Of a stretch of 64,000 nt of DNA, positions 48,976 through 61,562 are shown piece after piece (position 1 is the stretch's first letter; each line of letters opens with the position of its first letter). The position numbers were made by a program, and so were the translations under genes. This DNA is from Apostichopus japonicus (Eukaryota > Echinodermata > Holothuroidea > Aspidochirotida > Stichopodidae). Under the pieces are notes generated by a model. The model was not told where the DNA came from and ran no database searches. It saw nothing but the letters and a program-made list of their open reading frames with translations. The stretch is taken from assembly GCF_037975245.1 (NCBI RefSeq), contig NC_092568.1, positions 2,046,001-2,110,000 on the forward strand, written 5' to 3'.

Positions 48976-49339
48976 GCTTTATTCAGTGGCGTAGGAAGGT
49001 ACTTTTGAGAAGGGGGCTGAAGACTGATGGCTGGCCTGGGGGAGGGGTCTAAGGGGAGGGGGAATTTTTTGGCATTTCCAGGTGGCCTCAGATGCAATTT
49101 GGTGCAATGTAGCACACTTCAACACCCACTCCATTTTGTAAAAACTTTTGCATTTTCACCAGGCCTTAGATGCCATTTGGTGCTCCAATGAGATTTTTTT
49201 TCTCATTTGGAAATGAAAAAGGGGTTTTCTGACTTGCGAAGCAGGGGGGGGGGCGGAATGATACTTCCGCCCCTCCATATTTTTCACTGGGGGGGCTGGC
49301 GCCCCCCAGCCCCCCGGTTCCTACGCCCTTGGCTTTATT
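48976..49339. mobile_element. hAT-type MITE with 8-bp target duplication
   Basis: The element is 48984-49331 (348 bp), starting CAGTGGCGTAGGAAGG and ending GGTTCCTACGCCCTTG. It is flanked on both sides by GCTTTATT (48976-48983 and 49332-49339). The interior has G- and C-runs and no coding capacity. It belongs to the same broad group as the elements at 25.1, 60.1 and 62.96 kb. Confidence 0.85.
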
Positions 49340-50616
49340 TATAGCATTATTATCAGTGTCAGACTTGACATTCATAATCAATAGTTCAGTGTATTATTTA
49401 CTACTCTGTATGGAATTAGTTGTTATTCTGGAGGGTTGTCCAACCAATGAAATGATCTATATTGTCATCTAGTATAAGTATAATTGTTAAGTACATCCTT
49501 GTCATCGTGTGGTTTATAGCTGTTACATGTAGTAAGTACTAATCAGATATGCTTGTTCATCATTAATGTAAGGTGACCACCCCCACCCCCCCCAGGAAAT
49601 TCTGGGACATGGGTGACCCCCCATGTTGAGAGCAATGTATTTTAAGTACGCTATGTATTTTAAGAGACGAGTGGGATTTTGAGATCTCATTTTTGGTGGT
49701 GCTGTTTCAAGAATGGTGGTCAATTGCTCACGCATCTGTACTACATTCTCTAGGAACACATTGTTTACAAATTTAGGTTATTCTGTGCCATTTTACCTAT
49801 TAGGGAATCCCTGGGCACTTTTTAATCCAGGGACATCTGGCAACCTGAAAATCAGGGACATCTGGCAACCCTCACATTACAGTAATGTCATTATAGTTGT
49901 ATCTGTCAAAACTGATATGTAACAGGTAGACAGAAAATAAAGAAGTTAAAACAAATATGTGACAGTAATATCAACTTGCATATGATTTTATTTTGAAATT
50001 TGCATAGATGCATGACATTTGCAATACAATAAGGCGTAACGCATGGATACAAACATTAATAAGAGTCAGAGAAAGAAACAAAGATGTATCCAACTTTCTA
50101 ATGTATGTTTAAAAATAAGAAACTCCCTCCCTGTCCTGTATACAACACCAAACATTGACATGTCATAAATTAGATAAATAAGGAATTTGCTAGGTTCCTT
50201 ACATTGTAATATATAGTTAAAAGGACAATATGTTAATAGAAAACTGCTTGAAATACTAAAATAGCCAACAGGAATTTAATAAAAGTGTACAGGGTAATTT
50301 CGAGTATTGCTTTCACAGTATATATAAAGACATGGTAGTCATAATTTTGGGGTAATCTTTGTAATCTCAAGTTTACATGGACTATGTAAGTAAATGAACA
50401 AAAGGAAAACTGACTGTTTTCCATTTGTTCATTTACTTACATCATTATCTACAATAAGTCAAATTTTCTTTGAAATCCCTACCCTGTCCCTTTCTGGGTT
50501 GTAATGAATGAAACTGGGCTCTGATCCCTGGTTACACGGTATGCAAGGTATTTTGTTGCTTCTGACTGGCACTCCCAACAAAGAAATGGCTATACATTGG
50601 GTTCAGCACCAACTAA

Positions 50617-50735
50617 GGGCAGCATAGCTAAGTTGGAAAAGCACAGGACTTGTTATTGAGAGGTCACTGGTTTGAATGTTGTAATAGCCGTGGATTTCTG
50701 AGTTCTTTTCCAACTCTACATGGTGTTATAAACCA
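50617..50735 (+). mobile_element. tRNA-like SINE head
   Basis: GCATAGCTAAGTTGGAAAAG resembles a Pol III A box (TRGCNNAGYNGG). Thirty or so bases later GGTCACTGGTTTGAATGTTG resembles a B box. Spacing and order are tRNA-like, but no cloverleaf with acceptor pairing can be drawn, and the sequence runs on into CTGAGTTCTTTTCCAACTC. A SINE head is therefore more likely than a real tRNA gene. Confidence 0.55.
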
Positions 50736-52831
50736 AGAAAGGCAATTTTACTTAATTTAGGATACCAACAATCAAGAGTTCTTTCTGCTACACCATACAG
50801 TCCTTTTAAAAATTAATATGCAATAACACCAAATTAGAGAGTTCCAAAGATATATCATCCCAAACTTTCAAATATAATTTCCCTAAATTCCAAAGTGTTC
50901 AATATTCTTTTAAGGTTAGCTTACACAGTTTTCAGAGGTGCTCATGTAAAATTTTAAAATAAAATCGCTCCATGAAGAAAATTAAACAGGGATTTGGAAT
51001 AAACAAGAGTTGGCTTTATGGTCCACTCTTACTCCCTAAAGAACATAAACAGGATGAATACTTTAAAATGCAAATGACCACACTGAATTAACTCACATAT
51101 ACAGCTTTAAATGGTTGCAAAACTCATTTTTTCCCCTTAATGTATATTACACAATGAAGGTCACTTTAATTTCAATGCAATACATATTAACATTTTAATA
51201 TAAAATATTGCCTACAATTTCATCTCCATTTATCTATGATGAAAGATTAAAACAAATAATTTTTTAGGGGAAGCGCTAAAATGTTTCTTTCTTCAGAGTG
51301 CTTACAGTGTAGTCAGTATACATGTATCTTTATGAAAAACAAACCAATGTCCAAAGCTTGAGTTCTTAATACAAATAGTGGACTTGAAACTGGTACTGTT
51401 AAGTATATACACCACAACATAAAGCACCAAAATATTAATTAGAAAGCAAACAGTATAAAAATATATTTCAGTATGAAAAAACACTGTATAACGGATAGAG
51501 GAAATGTAAGTTTCATAACAAAAAAAAACAAACAAAATCTGAAGAGCAAATGCCAACCTTAATTAACCTGCCTCCAGTACATCTAACATACCTCATGGGA
51601 TGAGGAGTGTAATCCTGGTTCAGTATACAATCATGAACAGCTTATGGTCATGGACAGGACTGTAAAGTTTACAACATAACTAATGTGAACGTTTCCAATG
51701 TAGACTAAGAGAGGTCCAGAGTTAAGTGAAAAGAGAATAAGTCTTACATGCAGTGGGTCACAAAAAGGAACTAGCGCCACCATAGGATTTGTGTATATGT
51801 ATAAATCAACCTGTGCATTACAATTAAAATGGAGACTGGAAATTAAGAAGAAGTAAATATCATTTCCACTCCCCTCTTCACTTGATCCTCCTTCATTTCC
51901 CCCTTCCCACCCCATAACACATGTTTCCCTGCAAACTTCTCCCTGTGAGTAAAGAAGGACATACAATGCTTACATTAATAAGCTTCTATCTCTCAGGATA
52001 ATACACGATGTATCATAAACATTTGAGGTACTCTGTCTTCTCTCACTATATTGCAGGGTGCATCATGAGACAAATAGGTATCATTAGATGTATTTGGCAA
52101 ATGGTTAAAATACTCAGTAGATGATGAGTTATAAATTTTGAGGTAGCCCAACCATGCATCCCCTTTGGAAATATGTATTTCCTCCACATATTCTTAAATT
52201 AAATTAGAAAGGGTTAATTTATTTTTATTTTGACATGTACATCTTATATGGCTCAAAATAGAACATAGTACTGCCTGAAATAGCAAATATGAGTGAATCA
52301 AAATGATGACTTTTCAAAGAAAACTTGACACCGTCAGTTGGAAGTACTTGGAAGTAGAAAGTGCTATGGAAGCAAGTTGGCACCAGTGATATAGACAATT
52401 ATCCTGAATAAGTTTCAATAATGTTACTATGTTAATTATAATCATTTCTCTATTTTCTTCCGTCCATTTTAAAGCCTTTAATATAAATTTGCATAGTAAT
52501 AGGTTTGTAGAAGTAACAATTAAAGCTGTGTTGTGAAAGTTTACAGCTGAGTAGATCAGAGTATTGACAAAATATTCAATAAGAAAGTTTTCAGATAAAT
52601 TGCTATAAAACAGTTAGCTCTGAGGTGAAAAGTACGGTTGCTTTTTTTCCCCCAAATACATAGATGTTTCGAGAAATTAGAACTCATATGTCACACTGGA
52701 ACAGCAATCAAACAAAAAATGAAATGCAACAGGAATGGTGACCAAATTAACGTTATTTCTAATGTCTACTTAAAATTCTTGAGAGCTAACTCCGTGACCA
52801 TCTTACAGTATTGTAGCAGTGGCTTGTGAAG

Positions 52832-53010
52832 TTAACACTGGCAGAGAATAACTTATCCAGTATCACATAACAAAATGCGGTACAACATGGTCAAAATTGC
52901 TACACGAGTGCAAGGATGTACAGTATAGCAGTTTTTACACAGGAATCTTAGCATTTTATAAATATAATTTAGAGAACCTTCAAAATTTGAACACTAAATT
53001 ATTCCCTGCC
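52832..53010. repeat. Dispersed repeat, copy 2 of 2
   Basis: Partner of 45290-45480 in the same orientation (see that entry). It lies in non-coding sequence and no terminal structure could be defined. Confidence 0.6.
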
Positions 53011-53433
53011 TGATTCAATATATTTCCACTTTGTAACCTATATTGAGACTGTACATTGTCTTGACATATTCCAGTGGAATACTGTCAGCATTCCTTTATA
53101 ACAAGGTTAACTCTTATCCCATGCTTTTCATTTATACTCAATTAAGCAACATTTGAACGATGGATTGACAATTTTCATGACAACAATGAATGTATACAAG
53201 TCTTCACCAGTGTCATCCCTCGGTGCAATTGCTACTGTGGTACTGCATTCCATACCTAGAGTATATATTGATCTAACAAACTGATCAAGGAACCATGACT
53301 GAAGTCAAAATGTGAAGGATTTATATTTACTGGTTATTAACTGATGTATATAATGGAGGCTTGAAGACTAAGCCAAATAAACTATGAACACTCTGCCAAA
53401 ATGTTGTTCCAGAGGTGTGTGACCTATAGTACC

Positions 53434-53852
53434 ATCTAAGCCAGGGTTGTCCAACCTACGGCCCGCGGGCCACAGTCCGGCCCGCCGCAGGGTTGCGTCC
53501 GGCCCGCCAGAGATGCTCTACGGTGCGAAATTTTAGTGAGCAGATTTATTGATAACAATTTGAAGCTATATAATCAATCATGCGAACCTTCTGGGTCCAA
53601 AAAACTGCATACAGGTCAGTTTGTGCCAGGTCAGTTTGTCTCAGCGGAGGGGGGGGGGCTGGACTTTATTCATCTGTTTTATCAGGAAGGAAAATAAATC
53701 AGTGCGCTCCGCGCGCAGTGCTCACATGTTGTTGCCTTGAGCTTCGGGCAAGAAATCGAAAATCGAGCGTAGGGTTTATGCGGCCCCCTCCTTCATCATA
53801 ATCATTCCATGTGGCCCTCCTCTGCAAAAGGTTGGACAACCATGATCTAAGC
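53434..53852. mobile_element. hAT-type element with 8-bp target duplication
   Basis: The element is 53442-53844 (403 bp). The left end is CAGGGTTGTCCAACCT and the right end is AGGTTGGACAACCATG, inverted repeats with one mismatch. Flanks are ATCTAAGC at 53434-53441 and 53845-53852. The GGCCCGCGGGCC block just inside the left end is typical of hAT-derived elements in many animals. Its ends differ from the GGCGTAGCC group, so it is a second hAT family. It has no transposase ORF. Confidence 0.88.
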
Positions 53853-54033
53853 AATGCAAGCAGTTTTAATGTGTGTATGAATACCAGAGACTTTTGTAAA
53901 CCCAACACTTAATTTCGTAGGCCGATGAATTGCAGTGTCATATATGAGCCATCCACAGAGCACACCTACAAACACTGATCCAACTGACTGCAAGGGTTCA
54001 AGAACTCTACATTGAGACTAGATTTGGAATTCT

Positions 54034-54512
54034 CAAACACGGTGAGAAAATTCCTCATAACGGTGGAAATATATGTCTCATTCATTACAGGTCATATTCC
54101 TCATTATGGTGGAAATATATATCTGAATACAGGTCAAAGTTCCTCATAACGGTGGAAATATATGACTGAATACAGGTCAAAGTTCCTCATAACGATGGAA
54201 ATATATGTCTAAATATAGGTCATAGTTCCTCATAACAGTGGAAATACATGTCTGAAAATAGGTCAAAGTTCCTCATAAGGGTGGAAATATATGTCTGAAT
54301 ACAGGTCAAAGTTCCTTATAACGGTGGGAATGTCTGAATAAAGGTCAAAGTTCCTCATAACGGTGGAAATCTATGTCTATAAACAGGTCAAAGTTCCTCA
54401 TAACAGTGGAAATATATGACTGAATACATGTCAAAGTTCCTCATAGCGGTGGGAATGTCTGAATAAAGGTCATAGTTCCTCATAACCATGGAAATATGTC
54501 TGAATACAGTTC
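54034..54512. repeat. 45-bp minisatellite next to the STMND1-like stop codon
   Basis: About eleven copies of a unit TCATAACGGTGGAAATATAT, GTCTGAATAC, AGGTCAAAGTTCC, period about 45. Six copies keep the exact phrase GGTCAAAGTTCC. It begins 19 bp past the stop codon of the minus-strand gene at 54531, so it is probably transcribed in its 3' UTR. Confidence 0.9.
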
Positions 54513-54530
54513 ATCACAAACCTTTTTAAA

Positions 54531-57500
54531 TCAATCAAAGAAATCATCAGTTTCATTGTTATTTTTGGAGACTTGTACAACATTGCGAGCACTAAATGCT
54601 TCTGTTTCTGATTCGTCACTGTCAAGGTCTTTCGAATACCCTAAGCGTTGATCCATGCCCCCGCCATACATTCTCTTAGCAGGACTGCTGCGACCATCAT
54701 AGATTCTTTCTGACGCTGTGGTGGAGGCAGAGCCTTTGAACTGAGTAGTTGTATCCACATTATTCTCTCCATCTAGCCAAGAATCCTCGTCTGGAATAGC
54801 AAAAATGAAAAATTTGCAAGAATATTTCCTTGTAAAAGCAAAGTGGGAGGAAGCAGGGAAAAGGTATTCGCAGTGGTTATGTTGTAAAAGGCATTAAATT
54901 TGACATGCATTTCAATTTCATTGTGAATTAGCTCCGACTAGGGAAACAATATTGAAATCAAGCATGAAGAAGAAGACAATAGATCATTGCAATAGAATAT
55001 AAACAAACATACAATGGTACAAAGGTTCCGGTGAAAATATTCTTTTATTTTATGCCACTTGTTAAATAGTTCCATTAGGAGTGTTTTGGGGCTTTATATA
55101 GTTCAGTGAATTTTTGGGGTAGGGTGAGCCACTATCTGACAGTTTGGTCTAAGAACCAAACTAAACTTCACTCCTTGGCTTATTAAAGAAATCAAGATTT
55201 TGTTTCTTTGGTCTACAAGGACTAAACCTTACAATTTAAACCTTGCATACTACAATAAAAAAAAAGCCTGATTCCGTTTGTATAAGTCACGCAAGATGAA
55301 TGTTGTGAATTTTCTTATAAAATATCTTGGTAAGGGTTTTATATTTGTCAGAAAAGTTACAGTGTTTTCAATGCAACAATAACAGCAAAATTGTTCATAT
55401 TCTTGGTAAGGCTAGCTATGTTTTGTTAGAAATTCTTCGCTCACGATGAAGCTTCCTAGCTACTTCCTTCCATGACTATACTATTTTATGTATTATTTTA
55501 TATATACATATTATTCATATATCTCCTTCTGACACTTTCATATTCATAAAATAGAAAAAATAAGAGGCAGGCTTTCACTTAAAAGCTTCTTATAATCAAA
55601 AACTTTATTTTTTTTCACAAGGCCCCACAGAATTGTTCTTTGGTATCAATGTGTAGGTAAATGTCATGTTGTGTGGTCAATTGATATAGAAATTGATGAT
55701 GAATTTTTTCAGACTATGGAGCCAATCTATGTATGTAATGTGTTGGTCAATTTTTTTAACAGTGATTTCTTTTTCCTTTTTACAGGTATTTCTTTTTACA
55801 AGGATTTAGCTTACCATCATCAACATTGTATGTTTCATCCTTCTCAACGTCGTACTCGTCTTCGTCCATCGATGCTCTCAGCCTTTTTTCTCTGGCTTGT
55901 TTGGCCTTTGATTCCCTTATTTTCTGTTTCATTACCATGTCCATTTGATGTTTGTCTCGACTCTTGTTTGCTGAGTCAATCTTTTCTTCGAGCTATCAAA
56001 CAATCATTTAAAAAAAATTACTGTTAATATCTTTGCCCAGGTTCATTTTTTGTTTACTTACTTTAAAAATGAACCATTTGATATAACAAGAATTCAACAG
56101 ATTTCTTATTGCAATGTTTAGTACCTACGAATGCTTACAAGTTTTCTACAAAAGAAAGCAGTAAAAAAAAAAAAAAAAAATTGATTAAAATATAACTTAG
56201 TGCACCAGATTTATCTTGATATGTGACAAACAATTACAATGTTAATGGCAGTGAAGACAATACATTAGTTCATCATACATATATAAGAACTTTAATAGGA
56301 GCAAAGAAACCATTTTTTTTTTCATGACAAAATCAACCATTAAGTATTGAAATTTCACATATGGCTATCATTGTCTGATCATTTTAATATATATCTCAGC
56401 GCTCTTGCACTTACACCTCGACAGGGAAAAAAGATAATCTGGGCTCCCGAGCAACAACTAACTAGCTGCATAGCCAGCGATAAAAAGTGTGGAGTGGTGG
56501 TTCCCAGACCCAGACTTAAGTGTTGATAGGTGTGTACGGTACATGCTCGACCATAAATGAAAGTTTATTTTAAATAATTAGATTTTATGCTTTTGCATGT
56601 TTGTAGAGATTGTGTTCTTTTCTACATGTTGCTCTCTTAAGATAAGAAGTCAGAATAGTTGGAACTAAACTTGTATGCAAGGGTACTAAAAATGATTGAT
56701 TTCATTAGGAGGCTAGGCAATCTAGTGGGCCCTTCAGGTACTGCCCAATTGCTGTACTGACCAGTCCACCGACCAATGTTGCTGCTTTGCTTACCTTTCT
56801 TGCGGTCACTTGTTGCTGATGCTCCTGGCTGAATTTGACCGCTGCAATCAAGTCATTCCTCCTTCTTGATGAACGCTGAGAACTGGTTGCTTTCTTTTCA
56901 AGAGCCTACGAGAGAAAGAAATAAGTACACTTAATACTTTCCAAGAGCAAACCTAAAACTATTTCCCCTTGACTTTACAAACATCTTCCTTTGCTTGATT
57001 CTCACACCATACTATGTGTTAAGATATTAATATTTACAAGCATCGTTTTTGTGCTACATTCTGATAAAATATGATTTGCACTCTGCAAAATGCTTCTTTT
57101 AAATTCCCTTTTGGTAAAATGATCAATTCAGAATCCTTAGATCTTGAAATTATTTACAAATAGGGCTTTATTCCTAGCAAGAATCAGTTTGAGATGGGAT
57201 TTCCTCACACAGTATTACCTGATTTCATCATTACAGCAGATAGCACCCACAATCACCAAATAATGAAAATAGTGACTGAAAAAGCCAAAACATATTCATT
57301 TCTATCTGTGCTTGATGTTCTGAGAGTCTATTATTCTTCATTCATTGAAACCTATCAATATGGGTTGCTCTTTGAAACTGTAAAACCTGCAGCATACCTG
57401 AATGAATTTCAAAAGTGACCTTGAGGAAATTTCTTCTTTAACTGTTGCAAATTATTTAATCTTGCAAATGAATCTTAAACCTGAAACATGGGCAAATAAT

Positions 57501-59108
57501 TTGCTGCTTTCTTATTTTGTTTTGCAAAATTAGAACTTTCAGTTGACCTCAATAGGTTTCAAGAAATTTTATAGCTATCATGGAAAGAAATAATTTAGTG
57601 TTCACGCTTTCTTTTATAGCAGTTTAAATACATATTTTGATTATATATCATACAAATACTGAAATTCATGTGGCTCTGTGCACAAAGCAGTTACACATGC
57701 TTTCATTGTTTAGCAGATTACTCATTTGATGCAGCAAACTCTGGTATGTGCGATACTGGACGAAATACTCCCTGCATTTTTATTATTCCATAAATTCTTT
57801 GTGGAACAACTCTTGTGACTTATTAGTTTAGCTATTTTCCACTCTCAATGATTCATTTAAAATTTTATGCAATGGGCAACCATGGAATATTACTCCTTTA
57901 ATAAACAACCTTATATCTAAAGAAACACATATTAAGCAGTAGCACAATCAACAGTCACCTTCTTTCTCCTCGCTTCTGATTTCTTCTGCCGTTTGTCCAG
58001 TTCTTCCAACGTCAAAATGGGTCGAGGGGAATTCTCAAGTTTCTTTAGAAAGAGAACGACTTATTATACGGTTAAACTTTACAATGGCACCACTCCATCT
58101 CTTGAGAACTTCATATTAAACTGTGGAGGTTGAGGTACAGAAATAACTCAATGGTTTTACCCATTTTAAAGAATAAGGGAAGCCTCAGAGCAGTGTTGCG
58201 GTTTTGTCAAAATGCTATCAATTTTCACAATGTTTTGCATGTAACACATTTCAAGAAGAGAAATGAAAAGTAAAAGATGCCAATCAATATGGTGAAAAAA
58301 TTATCTGACCTACCATTTATAGACTGCAGAATGATTGTAGCAGTGAACAAAATTTTAGCTTATTGGAGGACTTGGTATATATTTGAAATACAACAAATAT
58401 ATATATTTTTAGTTCACTTTGCTGTAGAAAATTTGTTGGCAAACACTACTTACCAAAAATTTTGTTAAACTCTCTACTATTAGCTCTTTAATAATAAATA
58501 TTTGACCACAGTGTAAAGCTATTATGCTCTTCTGAAAAAGAGGGGAGCCTTCTGTAATGAATAACCAATGTTACAAACTAAGAGGAGTTTGATGTAAGTG
58601 CATGGATCCTTCAGTACCAAAAAAAACAAAAATCCAAAAATTCTTTCTCTTCCAAACTTCTCCTCATATGTTCAAATTGAAAGAAATATTTTAAGATTGC
58701 TACTCAAAAACTAACCTGAAGTCTCCTAGGTGGGTGCACTCCTATGATACTTTCAACCTGTCCATCTCCCAGTGTCACATCAAATGCTACAGCTTTCTTT
58801 AAAACCTGGTTGTCTTTGTGGTTGTTTATTGCGTCTATTTTACTGTTCACGGTGTCTCCTGCCTCACTCTCTCTGCTACCTCCATCAGTTGTCTTGGCAC
58901 TGTCAATACCGCTGTCTCTACTTTGGTCATCGACCTGTTTTTTTGCCAAAGTTGGAGTCCCTGTGTCAATAAATGCCTCAGGTGCAACACGGGCTTTATT
59001 TCTCAATGTTGGGGTCCTTGTACTGCTACTCGCCCGTGAGGAAACAGCTGTTCCCAAACTTGCCTTTGATTCAGATTTCACACTATCTGTCGATGACCCA
59101 CAACCCAT
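54531..59108 (-). CDS. Stathmin-domain-containing protein, STMND1-like
   Basis: Five coding exons on the minus strand: 59108-58716, 58042-57959, 56905-56795, 55992-55815 and 54790-54531 (TGA); 1026 nt, 341 aa. An in-frame TAG two codons upstream supports the start. The N-terminus MGCGSS is a textbook N-myristoylation signal with a neighbouring cysteine for palmitoylation, so membrane anchoring is expected. Residues 10-130 are Ser/Thr-rich and probably disordered. Residues about 135-235 form a long charged helix with stathmin spacing: RPILTLEELDKRQKKSEARR, LIAAVKFSQEHQQQVTARK, LEEKIDSANKSRDKHQMDMV and KIRESKAKQAREKRLRA. Stathmins sequester or bind tubulin; human STMND1 likewise begins MGCG. 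The last 85 residues are acidic and end NETDDFFD. Assignment to STMND1 rests on the N-terminus plus helix pattern, so orthology is likely rather than proven. Confidence 0.82.
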
Positions 59109-60094
59109 TATCTACACTACAACTAGCGTTAAGAAACTTAGTTATTTTGGTAGCATAGCATCGTTTTGCAAACCTTTTAACTGAACCATGAACCTACTTT
59201 TTAGGCTTCACATTGCCATAAGATGGACAGGTCCATTGCTATAAAACCTACAAACAAAAGGGAAAGAAAGAAAAGGAAACAATGGATACAAACAATGACA
59301 TAAACTGAGTCTAAATATAACAAACATGTTGAACTACTGCAATAGAAACTCCACTTGCAGCAACTTCACAAAAATATGATGATGTTAAGAAACTGTAGAT
59401 AAATTTTTATCAAGATGTACATGATTTAAACAACTGTTTGCATTTTATTATATCTACAGGTTTCAAGGATAAATCAACAAGAAGATTATAAAAGGAAAGT
59501 AAAACTTTTACAAAATATTTACTGTTATGCCACTCATCATAGACCACCTAGTGTGATCTACTCCAGGGAAAATGAAGGGTTTAGCCATGTTAAAATAGGG
59601 TTACTGTACATTTCAACAAGATGTTGAGATGGGGATTTCAATTAACATTTTTCTTTTCCATGTAAGTGCCACATTGTCTACCACTGGAATATACCTGTAG
59701 TGTAAGGATGACATGAAAGGTTAAATAGTGTCATAATTTTAGCCAATAAACTTATTGGGAAGGCAGTGGGGATTTCAAATGGTCTGTACGAATTAACTTA
59801 GTGCGACAACAAAATGAAACTTGTATGATGTTAAGAGCTGTTCTTTCAAAGATAAATAATTATGACAACTTTTCTATCTGATTTTGCTCTGTACTTTAGT
59901 TTTCAGCTGTGTGAGGTCATTGTTGGTTTGATCAGATTCCATCAGAATGAGATTCATACTTGTACAGGTCTTGAGTCAAGATGTAAATGAGCAAGAAGAA
60001 ATGTCTGCACCATCAAATTGATGGTGCTGTAGACTACAAGATATTATGTTTTCACAGCTGATACTTACTTAGCTTTTGCACAGTTCATTGTAAT
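59109..60094. other. 5' flank of the STMND1-like gene
   Basis: Non-coding; should contain the 5' UTR, and possibly a non-coding first exon further upstream. No coding exon or clear promoter motif is recognised. Confidence 0.35.
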
Positions 60095-61562
60095 CAGGGG
60101 CGTATCCAGGATTTTCCAATAGGGGGGGCGTCAGGCATGAATGATCGCCGTCCTGGGGGATGGGTCTAAGGGGAGGGGTGGACAATTTTTGCTTTCGAAG
60201 AAGGGCTGAAACGCAAACTGGTGCCATATGCATGGGCGGCAATCCGTACTTCCGAGTGGGGGGGGGGGATATGACCTTGTTGACTATCTAAGCGTAGCGC
60301 CACCATGAGTTGGCGCGAAGCGTACAAGAAAATTTTGGGATTAACAAACCCTCTAGATGGCCGGAAACGGCACTTCCCGAGGTTTCCAAGCGGCATATAC
60401 CCAACTTTAAAATAGGGATGTCATGTCCGAAATATCTCATAATCAGGATCAAAATACCTTTTTTTTAATTTCGGGTGTTATTTTGGGAAAATTGCCCCTG
60501 TCAATCTTGTTTCAGGCGCAACGTTAGAATGTTCGAGAGCTCTTTTATATTATTCGATGAAGAAAATGGCCTCATGCAGGCTATTATAGGCCTATACACA
60601 TGCAATACACAATTACACATAGTTACATTCCTATAGGTACCGATTGCTAGGGCATCCAGGTGAAACGTGTATTAAGCATTACCCTGGTAACATGAGATTC
60701 TCAGCTGTTCGAGGGTACATGTACGTGTGTAGGCCTACTATAGGGCCTATATGAATACTATGAGGGCCTATACTATATGAATACTATACTATACTATACT
60801 ATATGAGGGCCTATACTAATATGAATACTATGAATACTATGAATACTATGAGGGCCTATATGAATACTATATGAATACTATGAATACTATATATATGTAC
60901 TATATCAATACCGTGGGCGCAATAATACATTTTGTTGTTATAGGGCCAATGAAGCCTACAGTCAACTATTCTTGCTTTATAAAGACGCTTTATTTGAAAA
61001 GATCGCACTGCGTTTATGGTAGGCAAGAAATGAAGCTAAAAAAGAGCCGTACATTAACGATGATGCATAAATGTAGGCATGAAAATATTCTTATCCCTGG
61101 CATTTGGTGGGGGGGGGATATGGTGTATTACATCCCCTCCACCCATTTTCATGGGGGGATATATCCCCCCTTCCCCCCCCCCCCCCCCCATGCAGGATTG
61201 CGGCCCATGGCCATATGTGATCCATTTTTCGACCTTAATAATAAGCAACATTTCCAGTAAATATGGACACAAAATGTACAATTTAGTATGGCTGGCATGT
61301 CACTTAGTGTTTATAGTGATAATACAAACACAATTACCATCTATGTTTCTAAAACTATTATGCCGCCGAACTTCGCCAGAACCTTTTTTTGGCAAACAAA
61401 AAATAAAGCATACGGGAGGGGGGGTGGTGGAGCGATTACCGACATCTCACTTAAAGGTCGTCATCAATTTTTTTATTTTTTTTTTGCTAAACTTTTTTTT
61501 TTGGTGACGGCCAATAGGGGGGGCGCGTGCCTGTTGCGCCCCCCCCCCTGGATACGCCCCTG
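60095..61562. mobile_element. hAT-like element or composite with perfect 16-bp inverted ends
   Basis: The left end CAGGGGCGTATCCAGG (60095-60110) and right end CCTGGATACGCCCCTG (61547-61562) are perfect inverted repeats of the GGCGTAGCC group. The flanks ATTGTAAT and GAAATTCC do not match, so there is no target duplication. The left part (60285-60400) shares the TAAGCGTAGCGCCACCATG module with the element at 62.96 kb. The middle is a TATGAATAC microsatellite and the right part is full of G- and C-runs. CCAATAGGGGGGGCG occurs in direct orientation near both ends (60115 and 61511). Confidence 0.65.
60735..60900. repeat. TATGAATACTA / AGGGCCTATA microsatellite
   Basis: Irregular tandem runs of TATGAATAC, TATACTATAC and GAGGGCCTATA inside the composite hAT-like element. 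Confidence 0.85.

Larger units (their letters stand above)
49340..53433. other. Intergenic, no gene seen
   Basis: About 4 kb of AT-rich sequence without a supported coding exon. It contains a tRNA-like SINE head near 50.6-50.7 kb, one copy of a dispersed repeat at 52.8-53.0 kb, and near 49570-49880 a degraded candidate element with repeated GGGACATCTGGCAACC phrases whose ends I could not define. Confidence 0.4.

Noticed and set aside
49569-49880. Candidate MITE with GGTGACCA / GGCAACC ends
   Set aside because: The ends pair poorly and no target duplication could be found, so no boundaries are claimed.
50617-50735. Possible tRNA gene
   Set aside because: A- and B-box-like motifs are present, but no acceptor stem or full cloverleaf can be paired; it is better explained as a SINE head.
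54034-54512. Regular short repeats resembling a CRISPR array
   Set aside because: Units are head to tail with no unique spacers, in a eukaryotic genome; it is a minisatellite. The same applies to 38543-38975.
55671-56027. Plus-strand open frame of 118 codons
   Set aside because: It overlaps the minus-strand stathmin-domain exon 55992-55815, which fits in phase with its neighbours; the plus frame is a shadow extended by T-rich intron sequence.
58744-59184. Plus-strand open frame of 146 codons
   Set aside because: Antisense to exon 1 of the STMND1-like gene, whose MGCGSS start and in-phase splicing are convincing.
61079-61507. Plus-strand open frame of 142 codons rich in Pro and Gly
   Set aside because: Produced by C- and G-runs inside a hAT-like repeat; low complexity and no recognisable domain.
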